Shown piece after piece: positions 16,282 through 24,190 of a stretch of DNA of 64,000 nt. The stretch's first letter is position 1, and each line of letters opens with the position of its first letter. The stretch comes from Desulfobaccales bacterium (GTDB lineage Bacteria; Desulfobacterota; Desulfobaccia; Desulfobaccales; 0-14-0-80-60-11): positions 280,085 to 344,084 of the forward strand of contig JBAZPO010000002.1 in the NCBI GenBank assembly GCA_041648175.1, given 5' to 3'. Under the pieces are notes generated by a model. The model did not search any database and had not been told where the DNA came from. It was given only the letters and a program-made list of their open reading frames with translations. Position numbers and translations under genes: made by a program.

Positions 16282-16325
16282 GAAAAATGCTTTTTCTGAA
16301 GCTTACCTGGACTCAGACCAGGGGC

Positions 16326-17681
16326 TTATTCCTCTTCATCCAACACGATGCCGTCCCGCTCAAACTGGGCATCGCGTTCAGCGTGGGCCTTGTCGATTTC
16401 TTCGGCACTCCAGGGCTCATAATCCAGGCACAAGGAAACCAGTTCCCAAAGGTAAAAGGTTTCTTTGTAGTTGCCCATGTCCATCGTGCCCTTCTTAACT
16501 TCGCCGGCCAGACCCTTCATGATCTGGTCCCGGCAGTTGTGGCAGGGGGCGATAACGATCTCGGCGCCAGTGGCCTTGATCTGATCGGCCTTCATCTTGC
16601 CGTAAGCCAGGCGCTCTGCGTCATATGGCATAGCCCAAGCCCCGCCTCCGGCCCCGCAACACAAGTTGTTCATCGGGTCGTCGCACATTTCCCGATAGAG
16701 GCTGGGGTCGATGCACTGCTGGGCGATCCAGCGGCTTTTTTCCGCGTTGTTGGGCGAATCATTATAAAGCAAAACGGACTTGCGGACGTAATTGCAAGGA
16801 TCGTGGACGGTGTAGGTTTCGTGGTACTTATGCGTGTTGAGTTTGATCCTGCCGGACTTAATGTACTCCTCCAGCAGGTCCATTACGCTGACTACCTTGA
16901 ATTCGTCGAAGACTTCGGGGAACCAATTTTTGAACCCGACCCGGGTTGCATAGTAGGCATGCCCTCATTCGGGGTACAAAATGGTTTTTGCCTTTAGTCG
17001 TCGGGCGTTTTCAATGACACGGCCCACCTGCTCCTTCCAGGCCGGGTCGTCGCCGGAGAACAGTCCCCAGTTGACCCCTTCCCAATTGGTGGATGAGACG
17101 GTCCAATCTTCCTTGGCGGCGTAAAAGATCTTCCACCAGAACTTCATATCGTCCGGCTCGCCGAAGGGTTCCTTGGAGTTGACGGTGATGATGACGTTAG
17201 CGCCTTCTTTGTCCACCGGCACATAGAAGCCGGGACAGGGCTGCTCTTCCTCGGTTTCCAGCTCCACGCCCAGTTCAGCCAGCAGGAACAGGAAATCGTC
17301 TTTAGGAATCCCGAGGTTGTTGCCCCTCTGGAGATTCATCATGGTGCCTTTGTGGATCGGTCCGGGCACCTTGTCCCGATCCCGCAGAGTGCGGCAGGTC
17401 CGGAAGGTCTTCATCAGTTGGATGCCCATGGGGCACTGGTATTGGCAGCGACCGCACAGGGTGCAGACCCAGGGCCATTTGGAATCAATGACCTCCTGCT
17501 CCAGGCCCAGGACGATGGCCCGGATAGCCTTCCGGGGGTCCCAGCCGGGAACCAGCCCGCTGGCGGGGCAGCCTCCTGCACAGGTGCCACAGGTATAGCA
17601 GCGGTCCGCCATATCGGGGGTAATCCCGATTCTGCGGTGCTTCCTGTCCACCTTGATTTCGTTAACGGCCTCTTCTGGCAT
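16326..17681 (-). CDS. HdrD-like iron-sulfur protein with CCG domain, selenocysteine-containing (UGA at codon 239)
   Basis: Reading through TGA at 16965-16967 joins two frames into a 451-residue paralogue of the neighbouring gene. The order is the same: CYTCGTCAGGCP (about 28-39), CTLCGRCQYQCP, 'SSTNWEGVNWG', then the CCG domain. There, the first CCG cysteine becomes U in 'LYPE-U-GHAYYA', while the paralogue has 'LPDC-GGSSWG'. The later HDPC, LCCGAGGGAW and CHNC are intact. Selenocysteine in Hdr-type CCG cysteines is known from other anaerobes, so this is the expected pattern. A hairpin with a GGGUC loop starts 22 bases after the UGA. GGAGG precedes ATG 17681, and a strong terminator follows. 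A nonsense mutation is the alternative but would hit exactly a cluster ligand. Confidence 0.9.
16933..16947 (-). promoter_or_regulatory. SECIS-like hairpin for the HdrD-like UGA
   Basis: On the minus-strand transcript AACCC pairs with GGGUU around a GGGUC loop. There are 22 bases between the UGA and the loop, the same spacing as in the methyltransferase. The stem is short (5 bp), so support is weaker than for the other element. Confidence 0.55.
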
Positions 17682-18099
17682 TGGTCCTCCATTAAGTACG
17701 TGTTGGTGTGATACTTCCAGTCAGGCGCAGGCTGCGCAGCCGGCTTGCCTGACATTCTCTCAATCTATGGGGTTATTGAACATTATATCAATAATATACC
17801 CTCATATATTTATACAATATTTTTATCAGAAAAAAAAGCATTTTTGGGGGTGGTTACGGCAGTGTTTCCGCCCCTTGAGATGCGCCTGGTTTTGTTTCCG
17901 GCAAGCAAACCCGCTGAGAGGGCCGCAAAATTTTTTCGCAGCCAAGCCAATGTTTTGTGATATGAAAATTTTAGTGGGCTGGAAGACACTATTTAATCGC
18001 TTGAGGGACCTAGAGGATTTCGACGTTGTCTGGCTGCAGAAACATCGTTTGACACCGAAGAGGGCAGGAAATGCACCGTTGCCGGGGTATGATTGAATT
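17682..18099. other. Divergent intergenic region between the HdrD-like and aldehyde dehydrogenase genes
   Basis: No gene is supported. The part from about 17760 to 17830 is strongly AT-rich and contains a consensus -10 TATAAT on the minus strand (17782-17787) about 100 bases before the HdrD-like start, although no clean -35 lies at the right spacing. The rest (17840-18090) is average in composition and appears non-coding. Confidence 0.4.
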
Positions 18100-19284
18100 A
18101 TGACTAAGGAAATAGAGGCACGACTCAATCTCTTGCAGGAATTGGCCGATAGGCTGGAGAAACGCCGGGCGGAGTTTTTGGAGGCGGAAGCGGAAGATAT
18201 CGGCACGCCCTGCGCGGCTGCGGGCATGGAAGTGGATATGGCGGTTTCGCATCTCCGCACCATGGCGACGGAGGTGCCCTTCGTCCAGGGCAAAGTATCT
18301 TATGGCACGGTAGCTGCCATCCTGCCTTATGACGCCCCGCCCATCATGGTGGCCCGGGTGGGCGGCGCCGCCATCCTGGGGGGCAATCAGTTTCGGTTCA
18401 GTTGCTCCTCGCAAACCCCCCGGACGGCGCAACTTCTTAAAGAAATCGTGGCAGGGTTGCCGCCCTTCACCGCGGTAACGGGTATGGACAACCGGGAGTT
18501 CGGCCAGTCTTGTGTCCACGACCCTTTGGTCCGGGTCCTGTTTATTTCGGGAGGCGGCGAGGTGGGGGCGTCTTACGCCCAAGAAGTGCGGCACTTCGAC
18601 AAGCTCTTCTTTGCCGGGCCCAGCGGCCTGCCGCCCTCGATTTTATTTCGAGACGCGCCCTTGAAGCAGGCGGTGGAATTCGTGGTGCGGCGGGCCTTTA
18701 TCAATGGGGGCCAGTACTGCACCACCTTGAAGCGGGCTTATATCAACCGGGAGATTTACGAGCAGGTAAAGGCCATGATCCTGGCAATGATGCCAGAGGT
18801 GAAAGTAGGGGACCCCCGGGACCCTGAAACCCGGATCGGCCCCATCAAGGTGGAACGGACCCGGAAGCTCCTGGAGCGGGCCGTGGCGTCACTGCACGAG
18901 CCGCACTTCCTGGTGCCGCCCCGCCGGGACGGCGAGTGGCAGGGGCCGTTTCTGCTGGAAACCCTGGAGCCGCCGGACCTGGAACTCTTCGGTCCCTTCC
19001 TGACTTTAACTCCGGTGGACAGTGATGAGGCTGCGGTAAAACAGGTGTTGCGCAGCCGCTACCCCTTCCTGGTGGCCTGGTTCGGTTCTCCGCCCCCAGG
19101 CGCTCGAGAGGCCCTGACAAAAAAATTCGGCATGACGTACGATAACCCGGATTTCATCTTCACGCCTCTGCGCCTGCCCTTCGGCGGCAAAGGCGAGAGC
19201 GGTTGGATCGTCGAGAACCGGGACGGAAAATTGATTAAGCGGGATGGGGCGTTTATTTATAGTGCGGAGTTGGTGCGGGGGTAG
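18100..19284 (+). CDS. Aldehyde dehydrogenase-family protein, atypical
   Basis: A 394-residue protein, short for the aldehyde dehydrogenase superfamily (usually 450-500). The helical N terminus, 'GTVAAILPYDAPPIMVARVGGAAILGGN' NAD-fold segment, and the nucleophile region 'FINGGQYCTTLK' with Cys207 are clear. 'RLPFGGKGESGWI' near the end matches the family 'PFGGxKxSG'. However, the block that normally reads 'LELGGK' and provides the general-base Glu reads 'FFAGPSGLPPS' here, without that Glu. It may be an acylating or divergent reductase, or a non-canonical enzyme. The start has no strong ribosome-binding site. The next gene, endonuclease V, follows on the same strand. Confidence 0.75.
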   Translation: MTKEIEARLNLLQELADRLEKRRAEFLEAEAEDIGTPCAAAGMEVDMAVSHLRTMATEVPFVQGKVSYGTVAAILPYDAPPIMVARVGGAAILGGNQFRFSCSSQTPRTAQLLKEIVAGLPPFTAVTGMDNREFGQSCVHDPLVRVLFISGGGEVGASYAQEVRHFDKLFFAGPSGLPPSILFRDAPLKQAVEFVVRRAFINGGQYCTTLKRAYINREIYEQVKAMILAMMPEVKVGDPRDPETRIGPIKVERTRKLLERAVASLHEPHFLVPPRRDGEWQGPFLLETLEPPDLELFGPFLTLTPVDSDEAAVKQVLRSRYPFLVAWFGSPPPGAREALTKKFGMTYDNPDFIFTPLRLPFGGKGESGWIVENRDGKLIKRDGAFIYSAELVRG

Positions 19285-19304
19285 TGGGCAAGGGCCTCGC
19301 GTTA

Positions 19305-19357
19305 GGCTATAGGGCGGCCCGCGGCCACCACGAATCGGCGTGCACGGCACGCCCTAT
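19305..19357. repeat. Dispersed stem-loop repeat before endonuclease V
   Basis: ATAGGGCG at the left pairs with CGCCCTAT at the right, and an inner stem GGCGTGC/GCACGCC lies near the right arm. It has the same architecture as the element at 13368-13425. Confidence 0.6.
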
Positions 19358-19373
19358 GATAACTTCAATAATC

Positions 19374-20084
19374 ATGTCTGAGTTCATTATGGGCGAGGCA
19401 AAGCCTCCCACAGACTGGCCTAAGACTTACCAGGAGGCCGTGGTCCTGCAGGAAGAACTGTGCCAGCGGGTGCGGTTGGTGCCGCTCCCGCGGCAGCCGC
19501 GGCTGGTGGCCGGGGCTGATGCCATCTGCAACCGGGCCGATACGCGCATTTTCGGGGCCGTGGCGGTTTATCGTTATCCGGAGTTGGAACTGATCGAGGA
19601 GGCCGGGGTGGCAGGGGAGTGTCCCTTTCCCTACCGCACGGGACTGTTGAGTTTTCGGGAAGTGCCCATTCTGGCCGCGGCGCTGGCGCAACTCAAAGAG
19701 CGCCCGGACGTGGTCCTGGTGGACGGTCAGGGGATTGCCCATCCCCGGGGCCTGGGTCTGGCCACGCATTTGGGGCTGGTGGCGGATATACCAACGATTG
19801 GGGTGGCCAAAAGCCGTCTGGTGGGCATTGGGGAAGAACCGGCGCTGGCGGCTGGTTCATATAACCATTTGATTTTGAAGGGAAAAATAGTAGGTTTGAT
19901 CCTGCGGACCCGAACAGGCATAAAACCGCTCTACGTCTCGCCCGGGCACCGCATCACCCTGCCGGAATGTCTCCACATCACCTTGGGTTGCGTCACTAAA
20001 TACCGAATTCCCCTACCGGTGCGGCAGGCCGATCTCCTGAGCAGGCGCTTACGACGGTTAGACCCTGATGAAGCTCTGGCCTAA
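19374..20084 (+). CDS. nfi: Endonuclease V (deoxyinosine 3' endonuclease)
   Basis: A 236-residue nuclease that nicks DNA (or RNA) near deaminated adenines. It has the family motifs: 'LVAGADAICNRA' with the first catalytic Asp, 'FREVPILAAALAQL', 'LVDGQGIAHPRGLGLATHLG' with the second Asp, and 'TIGVAKSRLVG'. 'PLYVSPGHRI' follows. ATG 19374 is chosen over an earlier ATG because sequence before it is a dispersed repeat; ATG 19389 is also possible. Endonuclease V enzymes are 210-240 residues long, which fits. The 3' end overlaps a small minus-strand gene. Confidence 0.93.
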   Translation: MSEFIMGEAKPPTDWPKTYQEAVVLQEELCQRVRLVPLPRQPRLVAGADAICNRADTRIFGAVAVYRYPELELIEEAGVAGECPFPYRTGLLSFREVPILAAALAQLKERPDVVLVDGQGIAHPRGLGLATHLGLVADIPTIGVAKSRLVGIGEEPALAAGSYNHLILKGKIVGLILRTRTGIKPLYVSPGHRITLPECLHITLGCVTKYRIPLPVRQADLLSRRLRRLDPDEALA

Positions 20085-20258
20085 CTTGGCGGAGGCAATC
20101 TTGTTGAAGAGCTGTTCGCGATACAACGGGCAGACATTATATTGAGAGTTACCGCACCGTTGCTGGCCGGGGTCCCATTCCCACCAGAGACAGCTCTTAC
20201 AAACCCCCCGCATCTCCTGATTGAGACAAATTCGTCCCACATCCCCCAAATTAACCAT
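20058..20258 (-). CDS. Small Cys-rich protein, putative zinc binder
   Basis: A 66-residue product with Cys residues spaced as in small zinc-ribbon proteins (ICLNQ, VCKSC, RCGNS, NVCPLY). Support for the gene comes from a strong GGAGGGGGAAGGGTGAG just before ATG. It overlaps the 3' end of endonuclease V by 27 bases on the opposite strand. No family is named. A similar small CxxC protein lies at 20935-21129, and the two may be related in role. Confidence 0.5.
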   Translation of the reverse strand: MVNLGDVGRICLNQEMRGVCKSCLWWEWDPGQQRCGNSQYNVCPLYREQLFNKIASAKLGQSFIRV

Positions 20259-20456
20259 CTCACCCTTCCCCCTCCAGTTTCCGCTCCTGGAAGTATCTTA
20301 GAGTTACTCCTATGATCGGAAACTCTTAGAAAATACATAAACCAAAATTAAACTAGAATCAAATAAAATATTTTGCTCGAGCGAAGGGAGCTACGGGTGG
20401 GCCATGAGGGGGATGGCAGGGGAGGGCGGCAGAGTTTGACGGGCAAGGGCGTCAGG

Positions 20457-20921
20457 CTATCCAAAAAAATCATTTTTATTAAAGACCAGGGGATAGCTCT
20501 GAGGGTGGAGAATTTTGGCTTCCATGACTTCGCCCACAAACAGGGTATGGTCGCCTGCGGCATAGGTGTGCACCAGCTTCAGGTCCAGATAGGCATAGGC
20601 CTGGGGCAGGATAGGTGCGCCGGTGGCGGCGGTGAGGTAATCCAGGCCGGCGAATTTATCGATCTTGCGTCCGCTTTTAAAGCCGAAGCGTTTCGCCAGT
20701 TCCGCCTGGTCTTTGGTCAGCACGTTGATGGCAAAGATGCCAGCCTCCTTGATCAGGGTGTGGGAATAACGGGCCGGAGCGATGGAGACCATGACCAGTA
20801 AGGGATTGATGGACACCTGGGAGACCCAGGCTGCGGTCATGCCGTTGACCTTTTCGCCCACGCGGGTGGTAACCACGTAAACCCCATGGACCAGGGCCGT
20901 AAAAGCTTCCGTCTGCATCAC
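20457..20921 (-). CDS. Flavin reductase family protein
   Basis: A 154-residue split-barrel flavin reductase-like protein: 'VHGVYVVTTRVGEKVNGMTAAWVSQ', 'PLLVMVSIAPARYSH', 'FAINVLTKDQAELAKRFG' and 'HTLFVGEVMEAKI'. It binds FMN and probably acts as an NAD(P)H- or ferredoxin-linked flavin reductase. It is shorter than the homologue at 13427. Two adjacent ATGs serve as starts. It lies 13 bases downstream of a small CxxC protein gene on the same strand, so the two are likely co-translated. Confidence 0.88.
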   Translation of the reverse strand: MMQTEAFTALVHGVYVVTTRVGEKVNGMTAAWVSQVSINPLLVMVSIAPARYSHTLIKEAGIFAINVLTKDQAELAKRFGFKSGRKIDKFAGLDYLTAATGAPILPQAYAYLDLKLVHTYAAGDHTLFVGEVMEAKILHPQSYPLVFNKNDFFG

Positions 20922-20934
20922 TATTCTCCCGTAG

Positions 20935-21129
20935 TTAAGGAGCTGTGGGGCCCGGTCCGGTGCGCCGGGCTTGGGGCATAGGACGGTCAGCCGCCGCCAG
21001 CCAGGCTTCGCAGGCCCAGAACTTTCCTACTCCCTGGTTCAGACGGGAACACAGCCCCTTATACTTGTAGGACCAGTGGCGGCAGGTGGAACAGACCTTC
21101 AGGGGCCGAGGTTTCAAATGGGGTGTCAT
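20935..21129 (-). CDS. Small CxxC zinc-ribbon-like protein
   Basis: A 64-residue basic protein with 'VCSTCRHWSYKYKGLCSRLNQGVGKFWACEAW'-type spacing: a CxxC, a second Cys 13 residues on, and a CEAW Cys (the quoted run is split here as CSTCRHW, GLCSRL and FWACEAW). It lies between thiL and the flavin reductase gene on the same strand. Such small proteins commonly sit beside redox genes in Desulfobacterota, but no function is known. A longer reading upstream of ATG 21129 is basic and low in family character, so the short form is used. Confidence 0.6.
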   Translation of the reverse strand: MTPHLKPRPLKVCSTCRHWSYKYKGLCSRLNQGVGKFWACEAWLAAADRPMPQARRTGPGPTAP

Positions 21130-21241
21130 GGAATTCTGTTTGCCTCTCTTCCAGTTTAGTTTTAATGGAAATGTGGCGCCGGCGCCTCGCCGGCGCATAA
21201 ACCGCCGGGGGCGGCGGTTCCACAGTTTCTCCCCAATCATG

Positions 21242-22276
21242 TTAAAGATCTTCATCCTTAAGGTCAAGGGCGAAATGGTCGTAGCCTTTGCCCGAGATAT
21301 CCACCTCGCCGCCTGAGGTTTCCAGGATGACCCGGTCTCCGGGGACAATGCGGCCCAACGGCAAAGGCGCTGGCAGCCCGGCTTGGGCGAAAGCCTGGGC
21401 CAGGCGCGCTACGGTCCCGGGCGGAGAGGTGAAGAGCAAGAGATAATCTTCCCCGCCGGTGAGGGCCAGGTGGAGGGGATCGCGGCCCAGATGAGGGGCC
21501 GCGGTCTGCACCCGGGGAGAAATGGGGACGGACGCGGCCGGGAGGAGGGCTCCCACCCCGCTGGCCTGGCAGACATGGTACAGATCGGTGGCGACGCCGT
21601 CTGAGGTATCGATCAAGGCCGTGGCCAAACCCTCTTGGGCCAGGAGGCGGCCGGCGGCCAGCTGCGGCCGGGGCAACAGATGCGCCTCAACAAGTGGAAC
21701 TTTTAAGTCCGGGACCAGGGCAAGTCCTTGTTGCAGGATTTCCAGGCCGGTGGCGGCCTCCCCCAAGGGGCCGCTGACGAAAATTAAATCCCCTGCCTTA
21801 GCACCCGAGCGCCGGAGCATCTGGGTCGCAGGTACTGAGCCGGTCAAGGTCACGGTTATAACCAGGCCGCTGGGAGAGGCCACGGTGTCACCGCCGATAA
21901 TGGCCACGCCGTATTCCCGGGCAGCCTGGGCCAGACCCGCAGCAAACTCCAGAGCCAGACGCCGGTCCCGATCCGGCGGCCAGCCCAGGGATAACAGGGC
22001 ATGTCGCGGAACTCCCCCCATGGCGGCGATATCGCTCAAATTCACCGCCAGGGACTTCCAGCCCAACTGGGTAAGGCTCGTATAGGCCAGATCGAAGTGA
22101 ACCCCTTCCACCAGGGTGTCCACGGTCCACAGGAGATAATCGGCGCCACTGAGCGCAATCGCGGCGCAATCATCCCCGATCCCCAGGATGACCTCAGAGG
22201 GAGCAGGGCCGAACTCCCGGGCTAAAGCCGTAATCAGGCCGGTTTCGCTTAAGGGGCCAATGGCTTGGGGCTTCAT
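21242..22276 (-). CDS. thiL: Thiamine-monophosphate kinase
   Basis: ThiL phosphorylates thiamine monophosphate to the diphosphate cofactor. The 344-residue product matches the AIR synthase-like family: 'LSETGLITALAREFG' at the N terminus, 'GIGDDCAAI' and 'DTLVEGVHFDL', 'AVNLSDIAAMGGVPRHALLSLG', 'GGDTVASPSG', 'DTSDGVATDLYH' and 'LTGGEDYLLLF' (the ATP/Mg-binding segments). ATG 22276 is used instead of the upstream ATG because the N-terminal extension has no family counterpart. It leads a minus-strand run of thiL, the CxxC protein and the flavin reductase. Confidence 0.93.
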   Translation of the reverse strand: MKPQAIGPLSETGLITALAREFGPAPSEVILGIGDDCAAIALSGADYLLWTVDTLVEGVHFDLAYTSLTQLGWKSLAVNLSDIAAMGGVPRHALLSLGWPPDRDRRLALEFAAGLAQAAREYGVAIIGGDTVASPSGLVITVTLTGSVPATQMLRRSGAKAGDLIFVSGPLGEAATGLEILQQGLALVPDLKVPLVEAHLLPRPQLAAGRLLAQEGLATALIDTSDGVATDLYHVCQASGVGALLPAASVPISPRVQTAAPHLGRDPLHLALTGGEDYLLLFTSPPGTVARLAQAFAQAGLPAPLPLGRIVPGDRVILETSGGEVDISGKGYDHFALDLKDEDL

Positions 22277-22315
22277 AGACGGTCCCGGATAACTGTCTTG
22301 GAAAAGTATTGCCAT

Positions 22316-22337
22316 GCACAGGCTGGAAAGCCTGTGC
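22316..22337. repeat. REP-like stem between thiL and the Bax inhibitor gene
   Basis: GCACAGGCT pairs with AGCCTGTGC around a GGAA loop. A run of degenerate CGCAAAG units follows at about 22375-22400 (ACGCAAAGTCGCAAAGGCGCAAAG). Both are of the dispersed intergenic type. Confidence 0.65.
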
Positions 22338-22408
22338 CACCGATTCTTGGCGTCTTGGCAAGAGAAAAATTCTCACGCAAAGTCGCAAAGGCGCAAAGTG
22401 GCGGCTCG

Positions 22409-23155
22409 CTAATCCCGGCTCCTCAGTTTGGCCAGCAGCCGGAGCATCTCCAGGTAGAGCCAGATGAGGGTGACCATCAGTCCGAAGGCCCCATACCATT
22501 CCATGTATTTGGGGGCTCTCTGGGTTTCTCCCTGTTCGATGAAATCGAAATCCAACACCAGGTTTAAGGCCGCGATGATGACCACGACCACACTGAAGCC
22601 GATGCTGGCCAGACTATTGCCATACATGAGCGGCATCTGGATACCGAAAAATCCCAGGACCATGGTGAGGATATAGAAGAGGGCGATGCCGCCGGTAGCT
22701 GCGACCACTCCCATCTTGAAATTCTCGGTCGCCCGGATGAGCCTGGATTTAAACGCCAGCAACATGGCCAGGCAGGTGCCTAAGGTCAAGGCCGCGGCCT
22801 GGATGACAATGCCGGGGAATTGGGCTTCGAACATGGCGGAGACGCCGCCGATGACCAGCCCTTCCAAAAGGGCGTATAGGGGCGCAGTGATGGGGGCCCA
22901 GGTCTGTTTGAACACGGTAACCAGGGCCACGATAAACCCGGCGATGGCCCCCACCGCCACCCAGGGAGTTACCACCTGGGGATTCATGGCTTCGTAGTAT
23001 TTGCTCCAAACCCAGGATGCGGTCAGCAGGACGCACAACAGGAGCAAGAGCGCCTTGTTGGCTGTTCCCTGGGCGGTCATGGCCTCTTCGGTCCGGGCGA
23101 TGCGCCCCACCCCGGTGAAGGTATTGTCGCCAAGGGCTGGATTGCCGGTTCGCAT
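22409..23155 (-). CDS. Bax inhibitor-1/YccA family membrane protein
   Basis: A 248-residue polytopic protein with about seven hydrophobic segments. 'GGIALFYILTMVLGFFG' and 'AALNLVLDFDFIEQGE' match the Bax inhibitor-1/YccA family, in which a conserved Asp pair in the last segments acts in pH-dependent cation leak. ATG 23155 is supported by GGGAGG upstream. The role in bacteria is unclear; some homologues interact with FtsH. It is separated from thiL by repeat elements. Confidence 0.85.
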   Translation of the reverse strand: MRTGNPALGDNTFTGVGRIARTEEAMTAQGTANKALLLLLCVLLTASWVWSKYYEAMNPQVVTPWVAVGAIAGFIVALVTVFKQTWAPITAPLYALLEGLVIGGVSAMFEAQFPGIVIQAAALTLGTCLAMLLAFKSRLIRATENFKMGVVAATGGIALFYILTMVLGFFGIQMPLMYGNSLASIGFSVVVVIIAALNLVLDFDFIEQGETQRAPKYMEWYGAFGLMVTLIWLYLEMLRLLAKLRSRD

Positions 23156-23257
23156 AGTCAGTCCTCCCAATACTTTAGTAAGCCAAGTTTATCAGGATCT
23201 CAGGCCGGGTAAAATAAAGACGCGGCGGATGATGACGGCTCAAGCTTGGCAAGGCCG

Positions 23258-23902
23258 CTAGGCCCTTTGGTCCAGATGATACAAAACAATAATCATGATA
23301 ACCGTCCCGATCAACATCCAGATGGGACCGAATAACCAAAGAAAGAGTAAAACTGCCACATAATAACCGCGCATCCCCATAGTATAATGCATCGTGCCGG
23401 TGTTGAGGATCTTGGTGATGTATTCGGGGGTGATTTTGTGGGCCAGGGTAGAGGGGACATTGATCATGAAATTGACGTGGTTGAAATAGCGGATGGCCAG
23501 ACAAAAGCTGAAGAAGATAAAAAAGAAGTCGATAATCAGCACCATCAATTTGAATAACCAAAAAACCCGGTGTCCCCGCACCAGCTCACTGAGACTGGGG
23601 GTGATCTCGGCAATTTTTTGCGAGCTGGCGGCCACGCTGAGCAGCCCCAGACAGATCAGGATGCCAGTGGAAGCCAGGAAACTGGAGGCCATCACCCAGT
23701 TGCGCAAGGTTTGGACGGCTAAGATATCCAGCCTCTCCTCCCTGATGTGTTGGACCCAGTGGCCACGCAGGTGATTGGTGATGCCCGTAGAGGTCGTCAA
23801 AGGCTTGTTGCGGATCAGGTAAACCCAATAGAGATGGTAAACCGCCAGCAGGAGAAACGAAGCGCACGTAAAAAAAATATCCCAGTGGAGCGAACTGAAC
23901 AT
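23258..23902 (-). CDS. DUF599 membrane protein
   Basis: A 214-residue protein with four membrane segments: near the N terminus (about 9-28), 'VMASSFLASTGILICLGLL', 'FKLMVLIIDFFFIFFSFC' and a C-terminal pair. The 'QTLRNWVMASSFLAST' and 'RYFNHVNFMINVP' segments match DUF599 proteins. The function is unknown. The gene is upstream of the Bax inhibitor gene on the same strand with about 100 bases between, and divergent from glnS. Confidence 0.75.
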   Translation of the reverse strand: MFSSLHWDIFFTCASFLLLAVYHLYWVYLIRNKPLTTSTGITNHLRGHWVQHIREERLDILAVQTLRNWVMASSFLASTGILICLGLLSVAASSQKIAEITPSLSELVRGHRVFWLFKLMVLIIDFFFIFFSFCLAIRYFNHVNFMINVPSTLAHKITPEYITKILNTGTMHYTMGMRGYYVAVLLFLWLFGPIWMLIGTVIMIIVLYHLDQRA

Positions 23903-24055
23903 GGGTTGGTCTCCCCTTAGGAGCCGGATCGAGGAAGTCTGGATGATTATAAGTTTAACTTAACTTGCGCTCTAGTGATATTTCAAAATGTTGGCGTAAA
24001 GGGAAAAATGCGGATTTTCCCAGACGGAGCCTGGGAATGCCCCCGGCGGGGATGA

Positions 24056-24085
24056 TTGCAATATCCCGGATATCAAGTATATAAT
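24056..24085 (+). promoter_or_regulatory. Promoter upstream of glnS
   Basis: TTGCAA (24056-24061) and a perfect TATAAT (24080-24085) are spaced by 18 bases, leaving a leader of about 100 bases before the glnS start. Confidence 0.65.
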
Positions 24086-24190
24086 GATTTTTCTGTTGTT
24101 TACCGGACCGCGTTTCCGATAAGCAAAAATGGTACCCACGAACGCGATGTTAGAGATTGCCATGACGGAAACAGGTGAGGAACCCTCTCG

